In this document: positions 35,672-44,949 of the stretch, one piece after another | Numbering within the stretch: position 1 is the stretch's first letter | Layout of the letters: the number at the start of each line of letters is the position of its first letter | Origin: Dyadobacter diqingensis | GTDB taxonomy: Bacteria; Bacteroidota; Bacteroidia; Cytophagales; Spirosomataceae | Assembly: GCF_024220585.1 (NCBI RefSeq) | Contig: NZ_JAMXKF010000015.1 | Coordinates: forward strand, 38,414-102,413 | Length of the DNA: 64,000 nt | Direction of reading: 5' to 3' | Notes under the pieces: model-generated | Told to the model about the DNA's origin: nothing | Database searches by the model: none | Seen by the model: the letters and a program-made list of their open reading frames with translations, nothing else | Program-made: the position numbers and the translations under genes

Positions 35672-36085
35672 TTAAAATGAATTCAGAAAGTCGGATGCGT
35701 TCACGATACGAATGTTCTTGTAAGGATCCAGCACAAGCAGATCTTTATCTCCGCTGATAATCGCTGTGGCGCCCGCATCAACTGCGAGATTCAGAAATTT
35801 GTCGTCTTTCGCATCTCTGCAATCTGCAAAGCTACTTGTTACTAAAATCTCGGTGTACCTGGCTTCTATGCGATCGAAAAATTCGAAGCGGTTGGGTAAT
35901 GACAAGTACCGGTCAAATTTTGTCCTGATCAAAACATCCTTTAACTCGGATAGTGTCTCTTTTGAAAATACGATTTCACCTATCCACTCAGCTTTGCGCA
36001 ATGCCTGGCTGTTGACCGATTTTGGTAATAAAGCGATACTTATCCATGCGTTGGTATCCAGGACAAACCTCGGCCTATTCTTCAT
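35672..36085 (-). CDS. PIN-domain toxin (COG1569-type)
   Basis: This 137-residue PIN-domain ribonuclease of the 'putative toxin-antitoxin system toxin component, PIN family' group has acidic metal ligands in the expected places: FVLDTNAWIS near the N terminus, a central Glu region SKETLSELKDVL, DCRDAKDDKFL and ISGDKDLL. PIN toxins cut RNA (tRNA or mRNA) in a Mg2+-dependent way. It starts at ATG 36085, inside the last 11 bases of the upstream antitoxin gene. It is convergent with the oxidoreductase gene and separated from it by a bidirectional terminator. Confidence 0.88.
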   Translation of the reverse strand: MKNRPRFVLDTNAWISIALLPKSVNSQALRKAEWIGEIVFSKETLSELKDVLIRTKFDRYLSLPNRFEFFDRIEARYTEILVTSSFADCRDAKDDKFLNLAVDAGATAIISGDKDLLVLDPYKNIRIVNASDFLNSF

Positions 36086-36299
36086 TTAACAAAATAGCCA
36101 GGCGCTCCTCAGTTAACCCATTTGCTTCGGCCTCACTGCTGATCTTATCTATAAAATTCCAAAAATCATCGTCTTCTGCGGCTAAACTTCGATCGATCAA
36201 TTGTCCGATACTTTTGGAAAGCCGTTCTTTTTTATCTTGTGAGGCATACTTCCACTTTTTTGCTGATCGGTCATCTACTTCTAAAATAATTCTATCCAT
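36075..36299 (-). CDS. Antitoxin of the PIN-domain toxin pair
   Basis: This 74-residue acidic protein runs from ATG 36299 (MDRIILEVDDRSAKKW). A longer open frame starts at 36404, but its 35 extra residues look like translated intergenic DNA. The IILEVDD strand followed by helices (KKERLSKSIGQLIDRSL) fits a small antitoxin that wraps around the toxin. There is no recognisable DNA-binding ribbon beyond the N-terminal strand. Its 3' end overlaps the toxin gene by 11 bases, which means coupled translation. TATATTTG and TAATTTTG on the minus strand at about 36327-36342 are possible -7 elements. Confidence 0.75.
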   Translation of the reverse strand: MDRIILEVDDRSAKKWKYASQDKKERLSKSIGQLIDRSLAAEDDDFWNFIDKISSEAEANGLTEERLAILLNEE

Positions 36300-36543
36300 T
36301 TTGTTTTGAATTATTGGTGATCTAAACAAATATACAAAATTACCGCTGGAAATAGAAAAAGATAACCGAGCCTGATTGGACAGTATTATGACTTCAATAC
36401 TCATGCGATTTCATAGCAGACACAATTTTTTTTCTTCTGTAACAGCCTGTGTAATCAATGATTTCCATTTTTATTTTCGCAATGAAATATCATTTTAAGT
36501 ATAAATAATTAGCTTTATACTTTCTTAGAAAAATTATCAAGTA

Positions 36544-37161
36544 TTGACCACTTCTGAAACCTTCATTTTGGAACTTACGGACCAGCAGCTCTGGACGGGT
36601 ATACGAAACGGAGATGAGCAGGCTTATACGCTCATTTTCGAACGATACCACCGTACGTTGTATAATTACGGAAGCAAGTTGTCCGGCAATTCCGCGATTG
36701 TGGAAGATGCCGTACAGGAAGTATTTATTGATGTGTGGCGGCTGCGGTCAACGCTTACTGAAAATGTCACCTCTGTAAAATTTTACCTTTACAGGGCTTT
36801 GAGAAGAAGAATTCACGTGGCTTCAGATAAATTTCCGATCACAGAAGAGCTGACGATGCTGCCCGACTGGGAAATGCCCTATACGTATGCCAACTCTGAA
36901 ACGCTGCTGATCCAGCATGAATCGAATTCGATGATTTCACGAAGAATTCAGGAAGTGCTTTCCCAACTCCCCGAAAGACAGATTGAAGTAATCACCCTGC
37001 GTTATTTTGACGATTTCAGTGTTGAAGAAATTGCCGGAATTATGGGTATTAACGAAAAGTCTGTCCGGAATCTAATCTACAAGGCGATCACTTCTTTCCG
37101 CCAAACTCCCCAACATTTCCTTGTTTCAGTGCTGATTTTGTGCTTGTTAGTAATTTTTTAA
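36544..37161 (+). CDS. ECF RNA polymerase sigma factor (FecI-like)
   Basis: This 205-residue sigma-70 family protein is of the Bacteroidetes 'sigma-70 factor, ECF subfamily' type. Region 2 (AYTLIFERYHRTLYNYGSK and VEDAVQEVFIDVWRLR) and region 4 (LPERQIEVITLRYFDDFSVEEIA) are complete. The start is a TTG at 36544 because no suitable ATG exists. The last 15 residues are hydrophobic (FLVSVLILCLLVIF), unusual for a sigma factor and possibly a membrane anchor. It is followed by fecR and susC/D genes, so it should direct RNA polymerase to the PUL when released by its anti-sigma. Confidence 0.93.
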   Translation: MTTSETFILELTDQQLWTGIRNGDEQAYTLIFERYHRTLYNYGSKLSGNSAIVEDAVQEVFIDVWRLRSTLTENVTSVKFYLYRALRRRIHVASDKFPITEELTMLPDWEMPYTYANSETLLIQHESNSMISRRIQEVLSQLPERQIEVITLRYFDDFSVEEIAGIMGINEKSVRNLIYKAITSFRQTPQHFLVSVLILCLLVIF

Positions 37162-37256
37162 AACTTTTTTCAAAAATAATTACATTTTGAAGAGGTCATT
37201 TTCAGGATTCGTCACTCTTTACTATTGAAAGAGCAATTGACCGAATTCTATTCACT

Positions 37257-38405
37257 ATGAAGCATGACCCGTACTCGCTCACGGAACTGATCCGAAACGA
37301 TGATTTTATTGCCTGGGTCAGAAAACCCGATGAAAAGAACGAAATCCGTTGGCGGCAGTTTCTTCAAAACAATCCACGGAAAAAAGAAACCGTCGAATCG
37401 GCACGTCGCTATATTATTTTTATGGGGGAAGACACCGGAAAATCTCAGCCGACGTCCGAACAAAGTGAAAAGATGTGGAAAGCGGTAGAGCGTCATTTAC
37501 GCGGTGAAGAAGAGGTTAAGGACGAAGAGATCGTCGAGGAAGAAACTGAGCCTGAGCCCGGCAGGGTTATATCAGGTTGGAGATGGGCGCGTATCGCGGC
37601 TTCCACAGCACTCATAGCTGGCATGACGTCTTTCAGTTACTGGTATTACGTCAATCAGGCGGCGCGCGAACATGGTAAGGATTTTCAAATCGCCGGGGTG
37701 TCGCGGGATCTGATTGAAAGAAGTAACAATACGGATAAACCGATGCTGGTTTTATTGCCGGATGGAAGTTCGGTGGTTTTAGAGCCGGAAAGCAGTTTGC
37801 GTTACGAGAAAAGTATGAATGCCCAAACAAGGGAAACGGTGTTAAAGGGCAAAGCTTTTTTTGAAATTGTCAAGGATGCAAAGAGGCCGTTTCTGGTTTA
37901 TTCTTACGGGCTGGCAACAAAGGTTCTGGGCACCAGTTTTTCTGTCGATGCTCCGGAAAACGGAAAGGAAATTAAGGTAGAAGTGACAACCGGCAAGGTA
38001 TCGGTTTTCTCCGTAGATGAATTAACAGGTACGGATAATAAGGTAAATTCGGGTGAGCTAAAAGGTTTTATTCTTAACCCAACGGAGAAAGTGGCGTTTT
38101 CAAGAGAGGCCGGCACATTTACCAGATCAGTTGAAAAAGTAACAATTGCAGAAGGTGAAAGAGATATTTCTAAGCAGGCATTTGTGTTTGACGAAACACC
38201 GGTCTCGGAAGTATTTGAAACACTGGAAAAGGCTTACAACATACAAATTATGTACAATGAATCCCTGATGGGAGATTGTCCTTTGAATGCGACTCTGATC
38301 GGTCAGCCGATTCATGAAAAACTGTCGGTGATATGCAATGCACTGGATGCGCAGTTCGAAATTCAGAATAATCAGGTGAAGATAACCGGATTGGGATGTA
38401 AATAA
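37257..38405 (+). CDS. FecR-family anti-sigma factor
   Basis: This 382-residue single-pass protein has a cytoplasmic N-terminal part (about 1-110) that would hold the sigma factor, a membrane helix at about 118-138 (ARIAASTALIAGMTSF), a periplasmic FecR domain with LLPDGSSVVLEPESSLRY and TVLKGKAFFEIVKDAKRPF, and a C-terminal module (about 310-380) with FDETPVSEVFETLEKAYN, the STN-like receiver of the FecR/DUF4974 type. It transmits the signal of the SusC-like transporter downstream to the sigma factor. The gene starts 95 bases after the sigma gene and 242 bases before susC. Confidence 0.95.
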   Translation: MKHDPYSLTELIRNDDFIAWVRKPDEKNEIRWRQFLQNNPRKKETVESARRYIIFMGEDTGKSQPTSEQSEKMWKAVERHLRGEEEVKDEEIVEEETEPEPGRVISGWRWARIAASTALIAGMTSFSYWYYVNQAAREHGKDFQIAGVSRDLIERSNNTDKPMLVLLPDGSSVVLEPESSLRYEKSMNAQTRETVLKGKAFFEIVKDAKRPFLVYSYGLATKVLGTSFSVDAPENGKEIKVEVTTGKVSVFSVDELTGTDNKVNSGELKGFILNPTEKVAFSREAGTFTRSVEKVTIAEGERDISKQAFVFDETPVSEVFETLEKAYNIQIMYNESLMGDCPLNATLIGQPIHEKLSVICNALDAQFEIQNNQVKITGLGCK

Positions 38406-38504
38406 ATGCAGGTAAAACTTGAAAGCTTTGCAGTTTCAGTTAAACAATTTTCGAACCTAAACTTATCTTCTATGGCGTAAAGTATTACCTCATTAACGAA
38501 AAAA

Positions 38505-38532
38505 GATCAGCCATGTTAGCGCATGACCGATC
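38505..38532 (+). other. Leader-region hairpin upstream of the susC-like gene
   Basis: GATCAGCCATG (38505-38515) faces CATGACCGATC (38522-38532), 9 of 11 positions pairing. It lies in the 242-base gap between fecR and the susC-like gene. No clear TTG-N-TAnnTTTG promoter is visible there. Confidence 0.3.
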
Positions 38533-38647
38533 TCTGAGTACTCCCCATTTTAATAGCTTACCAGGCACATTACTATCCATTACAAAATGGACAGACGGGG
38601 GGATTGTGTTGAATAAATCACATTAACCAACAAATCCGATCAAAAAT

Positions 38648-41600
38648 ATGAAAAAAAATCGACCAATTGATGACTTACTTTTTGCACTCATGCGTATAAC
38701 AGTCATTCAATGTTTTTTTGCTTGTGTGTTCGCGGGTTTTTCCTGGGCTCACAAAAGCACCGCGCAGTCAGCGTTGAATCAGAAAGTGACGATTAACATT
38801 GAAGGACAGGATATCAAGAAAGTTTTGAAGCAATTGGAAAAGCAGACGAATGTGAAATTTGTCTTCAGTTCCAGGCTTATCCAATCAGAACGTAAGGTTT
38901 CCCTTCATGCTAATAATCAGCTGCTTTCCGGCACGTTAAATGAATTGCTCCGGCCACTGAATCTGAGCTATAAAGTATCTGACGATCTGATTGTTATCAA
39001 GCCGGATCACCAGACTGAAAAAGCTGTTGAAATCGTTTCCGAACAAGCTGCTGCGACTAATACAGCAGTGGCTGACCGTGTACTGAAAGGAACGGTGAAA
39101 GACGCAACGGGGGCTGCGCTTCCGGGAGTTAGTATTGTATTAAAGGGCACGCAGACGGGGACTTCATCCGACGCTTCCGGTAAATATGCGCTTAATGTTC
39201 CAAATGGTGATGCCACGCTTATCTTTTCATTTGTGGGATTCATTTCACAGGAAATATTGGTGACCGGCGCACAAAGCGATCTGGATATCACCTTGAAAGT
39301 TGACGACAAGGCTTTGGAAGAAGTAGTCGTTGTTGGTTATGGTACACAAAAGAAGGAATCGCTTACAGGTGCCATTTCTACGGTGACTAGCAAAGACCTG
39401 GAACGGGTGCACGGAGGTTCAACAGTAAGTTCGGGGTTGGCCGGTAAAATTCCGGGGGTAACCTTTCGTATGGCTGATGGACGCCCGGGGGGAAGTGCTA
39501 ATATCCAGATCCGGAATATGGGAAATCCGTTGTTTGTTATTGATGGTATTCAGCAGGATGCAGGTCAGTTCAACAACATTTCGCCGAATGATATTGAGAG
39601 TATTACCGTGTTAAAAGACGCTTCTGCGGCTATTTACGGGGTACGTGCAGCAAACGGGGTTGTGGTAGTAACAACCAAAAGAGGTAAAAACGGTACGAAA
39701 AATACAGTAAACCTGGATGCTTATACTGGCTGGCAAAACTGGTCCCGTTTCCCGGATGTGGTAAACGATTCTTATCAGTGGATGCTGGGCAAAGCAGAGT
39801 CTGAAATGAACCAGTATGGTAAAACCGCTATCACACAGGCTGAGCTGGAAAAGTATAAGGCCGGTACTGAGATGGGGTATAAATCCTTCAACTGGAAAGA
39901 TTTTATTGTTAAAAAGAATTCACCGCTTTACTCTGTGAATTTAAACATGACCGGAGGTTCTGATAAAATTACCTACTATATCTCCGCGTCGCGTATGTTC
40001 CAGAATTCGGTATTGGGGCGTGAATTTACATTTCAAAGAAATAACATTCAGAGTAACGTAGATGCGAAAATTACGGATAATCTTAAAATCGGTGTGCAGA
40101 TTAACGGACGTATCGAAACGAGAGACAATCCGGGGATTCCGGGAAGTGACGATTACTGGCTGCCACGTTTCGCTATCCTGAGAAACCGCCCGTTCGAACG
40201 TCCCTACGCAAATGACAACCCGAATTATCTTAACGATATAAAGCATAATGAAACCAACTGGGCTTATAACAATAAGAAACTGGGCGGTTATCAGACCAAC
40301 ATCTGGCGTGTTTTACAAAGCAACATCAATGCTGAGTACAAAATACCGGGTATAAAAGGACTGGTTGCAAAGGGTATGTATTCGTACTACATCGCTGATC
40401 AGGTTTTGAATGGTCATGAGTACACGTACAAGGCATATACTTACAATCCTACGGATGATTCTTACAAAGTAACCGGTGGTAGTACAAACCCGTGGAGAGA
40501 AAGACGTACGCGTAAAATCATGCGTAACGTTTACCAGGGACAATTGAACTACAACAATACATTTGGTAAAAATAACATCGGTGCCACTTTCGTTGCCGAA
40601 CGTCAGGAGCAGAGAGATCAGGAGCAATGGGTACACTCCGTACCGTCAACCAACGTGTTACCATTGATGTACTTCGCCAATATGGATACCTATTCAGATA
40701 AGGATGATCAGGAAGCACGTATAGGGTATATCGGTAGACTGACTTATGACTATGGAAGCAAGTATTATGTTGAATTTTCAGCCCGTCGTGATGCATCCTG
40801 GAAATTTGCACCCGACAGACGTGTAGGTTATTTCCCATCAGCTTCTGCGGGATGGAGACTAACGGAAGAGGGTTTTATCAAAAATCTGATAGGCGACCAC
40901 AGCATTTTAGATGATCTTAAAGTGAGAGCTTCTTATGGGGTGTTGGGAGATGATGATATCGGAATCGGACCTTATGATTATCTGCCGGGTTACAACTACA
41001 ATCAGGGAAATGCAATTTTAAGCGGAAACGCTGTGGTAACGTCTGTGAACAAAGGGCAGATTATTAACAACATATCGTGGTTTAAAAGTAAAATCACGGA
41101 TGTTGGAGCAGATTTCTCCTTTTTCGGAACAAAACTATCCGGATCTTTCGACTACTTCAAGCGATTGAGAACAGGTCTTCGCGGACGGAAATATGATATT
41201 CTCGTGCCAAGTGAATTGGGGTACAATCTTCCTGACGAAAACGTAAACAGCGATTCACAAAGAGGCTGGGAAGGTGCACTGTCTTACAACGGAAAATCTG
41301 GTGATGTAAGTTATTCGATCGGAGGTAATTTTTCTTTTTCAAGAAGTAAATTCGTTTCTTCTTACAAACCGATCTTCAACAATTCGCTTGACCAGTACAG
41401 AGCTTCGGGTGAGGGCCGTTACAAAGATATTTTCTGGGGATATGAGGCGATCGGTCAGTTCCAGTCGCAGCAGCAGATCAATGAATATCCGGTTAGTATT
41501 GACGGCCAGGGCAACAGAACTTTACTTCCGGGAGACTTGATTTACAAGGATATCAATGGCGATAAAGTAATTAGCGATGCTGACGTGAGACCGATCGGGT

Positions 41601-42124
41601 ATACTGTGGCCGGACAGCCAAACATCAATTTTGGTCTGAACCTGTCTGCAACCTGGAAAGGTTTCTCGGTTAACGCTGACTTTTCTGGTGGGGGACTTTA
41701 TTCCTGGAACCAGGATTGGGAACAAAGATGGGCCTATCAGAATGATGGCGCGTTAAACAAAATGTTCCTTGACAGATGGCGCCGCAAAGATCCTTTTGAT
41801 CTGAACAGCGAATGGATTCCGGGTAAATATCCTGCGTTACGTTACAACAATGGCGGGCATAGCAACTACAACAGAAACTCGACTTTCTGGCTGCATAATG
41901 TGAAGTATATCCGTGCCAGAACACTTGAAATTGGGTATTCACTACCGAAATCGGTATTGGAAAAACTGAAAATTCAGCGTGCCAGAGTGTACATCAACGG
42001 ATATAACCTCTTCTCGATCGATAACATGAAAGAGTTTGGGATAGATCCGGAAATTGCTGACGGAAATGGTTTGCAATATCCTCAGAACAAGTTTGTTAAC
42101 GTTGGTATTAGTTTGTCAATATAA
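38648..42124 (+). CDS. SusC/RagA-type TonB-dependent outer-membrane transporter with STN domain
   Basis: This 1158-residue protein has a signal peptide (to about 40), an STN domain (about 46-118, KVTINIEGQDIKKVLKQLE), a carboxypeptidase-regulatory-like domain (about 145-220, GTVKDATGAALPGVSIVLKG), the SusC signature EEVVVVGYGTQKK (about 230), the plug, and a long beta-barrel. The final strand ends with FVNVGISLSI. It would form the pore that imports the SusD-captured glycan, powered by TonB. The STN domain is the signalling part that contacts FecR, which links this transporter to the upstream sigma/anti-sigma pair. Transcription of susC, susD and the DUF3823 gene is continuous (gaps 17 and 27 bases). 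Confidence 0.97.
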   Translation: MKKNRPIDDLLFALMRITVIQCFFACVFAGFSWAHKSTAQSALNQKVTINIEGQDIKKVLKQLEKQTNVKFVFSSRLIQSERKVSLHANNQLLSGTLNELLRPLNLSYKVSDDLIVIKPDHQTEKAVEIVSEQAAATNTAVADRVLKGTVKDATGAALPGVSIVLKGTQTGTSSDASGKYALNVPNGDATLIFSFVGFISQEILVTGAQSDLDITLKVDDKALEEVVVVGYGTQKKESLTGAISTVTSKDLERVHGGSTVSSGLAGKIPGVTFRMADGRPGGSANIQIRNMGNPLFVIDGIQQDAGQFNNISPNDIESITVLKDASAAIYGVRAANGVVVVTTKRGKNGTKNTVNLDAYTGWQNWSRFPDVVNDSYQWMLGKAESEMNQYGKTAITQAELEKYKAGTEMGYKSFNWKDFIVKKNSPLYSVNLNMTGGSDKITYYISASRMFQNSVLGREFTFQRNNIQSNVDAKITDNLKIGVQINGRIETRDNPGIPGSDDYWLPRFAILRNRPFERPYANDNPNYLNDIKHNETNWAYNNKKLGGYQTNIWRVLQSNINAEYKIPGIKGLVAKGMYSYYIADQVLNGHEYTYKAYTYNPTDDSYKVTGGSTNPWRERRTRKIMRNVYQGQLNYNNTFGKNNIGATFVAERQEQRDQEQWVHSVPSTNVLPLMYFANMDTYSDKDDQEARIGYIGRLTYDYGSKYYVEFSARRDASWKFAPDRRVGYFPSASAGWRLTEEGFIKNLIGDHSILDDLKVRASYGVLGDDDIGIGPYDYLPGYNYNQGNAILSGNAVVTSVNKGQIINNISWFKSKITDVGADFSFFGTKLSGSFDYFKRLRTGLRGRKYDILVPSELGYNLPDENVNSDSQRGWEGALSYNGKSGDVSYSIGGNFSFSRSKFVSSYKPIFNNSLDQYRASGEGRYKDIFWGYEAIGQFQSQQQINEYPVSIDGQGNRTLLPGDLIYKDINGDKVISDADVRPIGYTVAGQPNINFGLNLSATWKGFSVNADFSGGGLYSWNQDWEQRWAYQNDGALNKMFLDRWRRKDPFDLNSEWIPGKYPALRYNNGGHSNYNRNSTFWLHNVKYIRARTLEIGYSLPKSVLEKLKIQRARVYINGYNLFSIDNMKEFGIDPEIADGNGLQYPQNKFVNVGISLSI

Positions 42125-42141
42125 AAATATCAGAACTGACG

Positions 42142-44031
42142 ATGAAAAAAATATTTTATAGTATACTGACGGTTATGCTCACGTTAAGCGTGGGTTGTGA
42201 TGACGATAAGTTCCTGAACCGTCCGCCGACAAGTCTTCTTTCTGATGAGCAGGTTTGGACCGACGAGGGACAGGTATTGTCGCTGATCGGGAACTTGTAC
42301 AACCGTTATTACGACATTGCTTCGGTTAAAGACTGGGCTGCACTGGCTGGCTTCAATGAGGCCTTTTTCTCAAACGCAGGCAGTTATGGTGAATTTCAGA
42401 ATAGCGGCTGGGGAACGGGCTCATGGGCTACCTGGGATTACGGATACATTCGTGACATTAATTTGTTCATTGAGAAATGTACGGCTGCCGATAAACTGAA
42501 CGCGGAAGTAAAAGACCGCTTTCTGGCAGAAGCCAGGTTCCTACGGGCATCCTACTATTTTGAATTGGTAAAACGCATGGGCGGTGTTCCGCTGATTCTG
42601 GAACCATTGACTTATGATTTTAGCGGAGATCCTAGTTATCTGCGCCATCCGAGAGCGAAGGAATCAGAGATATATGATTTTATTATCAAGGAGGCTGAGG
42701 AAATAAAAGCCAAACTTCCGGTCAATGCAGGAGAAAAATCGCGTGTAACCAAAGCGGCTGTACTGGCCATGCAGGCACGTGCTGCACTTTACGCAGGCTC
42801 GATTGCAAAATACGGCGTCAATACACCTCAAGTGGCATTGACTGGCGGAGAAGTTGGTATTCCGGCCACCATGGCAACGGGTTATTACACCAAAGCGCTT
42901 GCAGCGGCAAAGGAAATTATCAGCGGAGGAGCTGGTGCTTATGCACTTTACACGAAAAAGCCGGATTTATCTGAAAACTTTTCAAGTATTTTCTATGACA
43001 AGGCGAACAATTCAGAAGTCATTTTTGCAGATGATTTTAAACTGAAAAGTGGAAAAGTACACGGGTTTACCATCTCTAATCAGCCTCGTTATGGTGCTGA
43101 GGAAGAGGAAGGCGGTCGTATTAATCCATCGCTTAATTTCGTTGAGGCATTTGAAAAACTGGATAATACCTTTGCGCCAATACCAACGGTAAATGGTTCG
43201 GGAGCTCCGGTTTATTACAACAATCAGGTGGATATTTTTGCAGGTCGTGATGCCCGTCTGGGTGGCACGGTGTTGTTGCCCGGGACATCATTCAAAGGAC
43301 GTCCGGTTGATATCTGGGCTGGTTTTCAACTTGCCAACGGAAGTATTATCAGTGGAGATGACCGCGGCGGACAGAAAACGCTACCAGGTAAAACAGTACC
43401 TGAGCAGGTAGTAGGGTTTGATGGCCCGATTGATGGTTTTGAATTTACTGCACAAAGCGGATTTTATATCCGTAAGTATCTTGACCCGGTTGTCGGATCG
43501 GGACAGCGCGGGGTTCAGAGCGAAGTCTGGTTCGTGCGTTACCGTTATGCAGAAGTGCTTTTGAATGCTGCTGAGGCTGCTTTTGAGCTTGGAAATCCGG
43601 CTGATGCGGCTTTGTACATGAATCAGGTCAGAGCACGGGCGGGTCTTGTAACGCCACTTACGCCATCGGAAATCACTTTCGACCGTATCGTGCACGAACG
43701 CCGGGTTGAGCTGGCATTTGAAGGGCATTATCTGTATGACATGAAACGGTGGAGAATTGCCCACCTGATTATGGACGGGAACGCGATTTCAGCGAGCGAA
43801 CTTTCAACAGATCTTGGGAAGGCTACGAAAAGAAACACGCAGCCATGGGGCTTGTGGTCTTACAAAATTTACGATCCGGGCTCTGCCAATAACGGAAAGT
43901 GGATTTACAAAGTGACGAAGTTAAGCCGGGTTACCGGTTCTGACCGCTTCCAGTTGGGCAATTATTATTCTTATATCGCTGATGATATCGTTAATAACAA
44001 CCCCAAGATTGTAAGAAACCCAAATCACTAG
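42142..44031 (+). CDS. SusD/RagB-type surface glycan-binding lipoprotein
   Basis: This 629-residue lipoprotein has a signal peptide ending LSVGC (lipobox cysteine at about residue 19). The SusD fold is shown by the N-terminal FLNRPPTSLLSDEQVW, the TPR-like helices DRFLAEARFLRASYYFELVKRMGG and, near the end, RYAEVLLNAAEAAFELG with the final RRVELAFEGHYLYDMKRWR. SusD caps the SusC barrel and binds the glycan on the cell surface; the binding residues are not conserved, so the ligand cannot be read. It is 17 bases after the susC stop. Confidence 0.97.
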   Translation: MKKIFYSILTVMLTLSVGCDDDKFLNRPPTSLLSDEQVWTDEGQVLSLIGNLYNRYYDIASVKDWAALAGFNEAFFSNAGSYGEFQNSGWGTGSWATWDYGYIRDINLFIEKCTAADKLNAEVKDRFLAEARFLRASYYFELVKRMGGVPLILEPLTYDFSGDPSYLRHPRAKESEIYDFIIKEAEEIKAKLPVNAGEKSRVTKAAVLAMQARAALYAGSIAKYGVNTPQVALTGGEVGIPATMATGYYTKALAAAKEIISGGAGAYALYTKKPDLSENFSSIFYDKANNSEVIFADDFKLKSGKVHGFTISNQPRYGAEEEEGGRINPSLNFVEAFEKLDNTFAPIPTVNGSGAPVYYNNQVDIFAGRDARLGGTVLLPGTSFKGRPVDIWAGFQLANGSIISGDDRGGQKTLPGKTVPEQVVGFDGPIDGFEFTAQSGFYIRKYLDPVVGSGQRGVQSEVWFVRYRYAEVLLNAAEAAFELGNPADAALYMNQVRARAGLVTPLTPSEITFDRIVHERRVELAFEGHYLYDMKRWRIAHLIMDGNAISASELSTDLGKATKRNTQPWGLWSYKIYDPGSANNGKWIYKVTKLSRVTGSDRFQLGNYYSYIADDIVNNNPKIVRNPNH

Positions 44032-44058
44032 ATCATCACTTTCAAACGATACGATATT

Positions 44059-44760
44059 ATGAAAAAGAAGTTTCATTTGATATACATGCTTGCGTTGTCC
44101 GCGCTGTTTGTTTCCTGTGATAAGGATAATTATACAGCTCCGAAATCGGAACTCTCCGGGCAAATCGTCTACAAAGGCGAACCGGTGGGTGTGGAATTCG
44201 CTCAGGTAAGAGTTCAGCTTTGGCAACCAGGTTTTGGAAAACTGGCGGCGATTGATGCGGCCGTGAGCCAGGAAGGAGCCTATTCTGCTCTGCTTTTTGA
44301 TGGCAACTATAAGCTGGTATTCCCGAAAGGAGACGGCCCGTTTAAAACCATCATAAAAGATGCGACTGCAAAGGATACCCTGTTTGTAAAAGTTGCCGGA
44401 AATCAAAAGCTGGATTTAGAAGTAATGCCTTACTACATGATCCGCAATGCAAAGTTCAGTGGCGGAGAAAGCAAGGTTTCGGTTTCATTAAAACTCGACA
44501 AGATCATTACAGGTGTTGACGCAAAGGACATTGAACGTGTTTCACTTTACGTAAATACCTCTCAGTTTGTTTCCCGCGGGGTTAATGTCTCGGTAATAGA
44601 CGTGAACGGAGCAGACATCAAAGACCTGAATGCGGTCAGTCTGGTTACCACAGTTCCGGCGTTGGCAACAGCTCAGAATTATGTGTACGCCCGTGTCGGG
44701 GTAAAAATCAAAGACGTTGAGGATATGGTATTTACAACGGTTGAAAAAGTGCAGTTATAA
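44059..44760 (+). CDS. DUF3823 lipoprotein
   Basis: This 233-residue lipoprotein (signal peptide ending FVSC) belongs to the DUF3823 family, two immunoglobulin-like beta-sandwich domains found almost only in susCD operons of Bacteroidetes. The string YKGEPVGVEFAQVRVQLWQPG and the later SLYVNTSQFVSRGVNVS are family-typical. It is probably a surface glycan-binding protein, but no catalytic residues are known. The gene follows susD after 27 bases and ends at two tandem hairpins, which separate it from the 1182-residue protein gene by 189 bases. Confidence 0.9.
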   Translation: MKKKFHLIYMLALSALFVSCDKDNYTAPKSELSGQIVYKGEPVGVEFAQVRVQLWQPGFGKLAAIDAAVSQEGAYSALLFDGNYKLVFPKGDGPFKTIIKDATAKDTLFVKVAGNQKLDLEVMPYYMIRNAKFSGGESKVSVSLKLDKIITGVDAKDIERVSLYVNTSQFVSRGVNVSVIDVNGADIKDLNAVSLVTTVPALATAQNYVYARVGVKIKDVEDMVFTTVEKVQL

Positions 44761-44770
44761 CAAATTAATC

Positions 44771-44836
44771 TTTTCAGGGACGGGCATTTTTCTTGTCCGT
44801 TCCTGAAAAATAAGTTCCTGAACCATTGTCAGGAAC
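44771..44836 (+). terminator. Two tandem hairpins after the DUF3823 gene
   Basis: TTTTCAGGGACGGGCA (44771-44786) pairs with TGTCCGTTCCTGAAAA (44794-44809), two G-U pairs; then GTTCCTGA (44814-44821) pairs with TCAGGAAC (44829-44836). No long T tract follows either, so partial termination or RNA stabilisation is as likely as full termination. Confidence 0.5.
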
Positions 44837-44949
44837 AAATTACATTTCATCATAAACCAGTGATTTTAAGCCGGAAAGAATAGAGCGAAACTGCAATATC
44901 ATTCAGGGCCAGCCGGAGAAAGAAAATTATTAATGCAAATTTAGATTAA

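Noticed and set aside
36544..44760. Iron or siderophore uptake as the purpose of the sigma-FecR-SusC group.
   Set aside because: FecI/FecR is named after iron citrate uptake, but SusD, DUF3823, the glycosidases and the sulfatase around it make glycan uptake far more likely.
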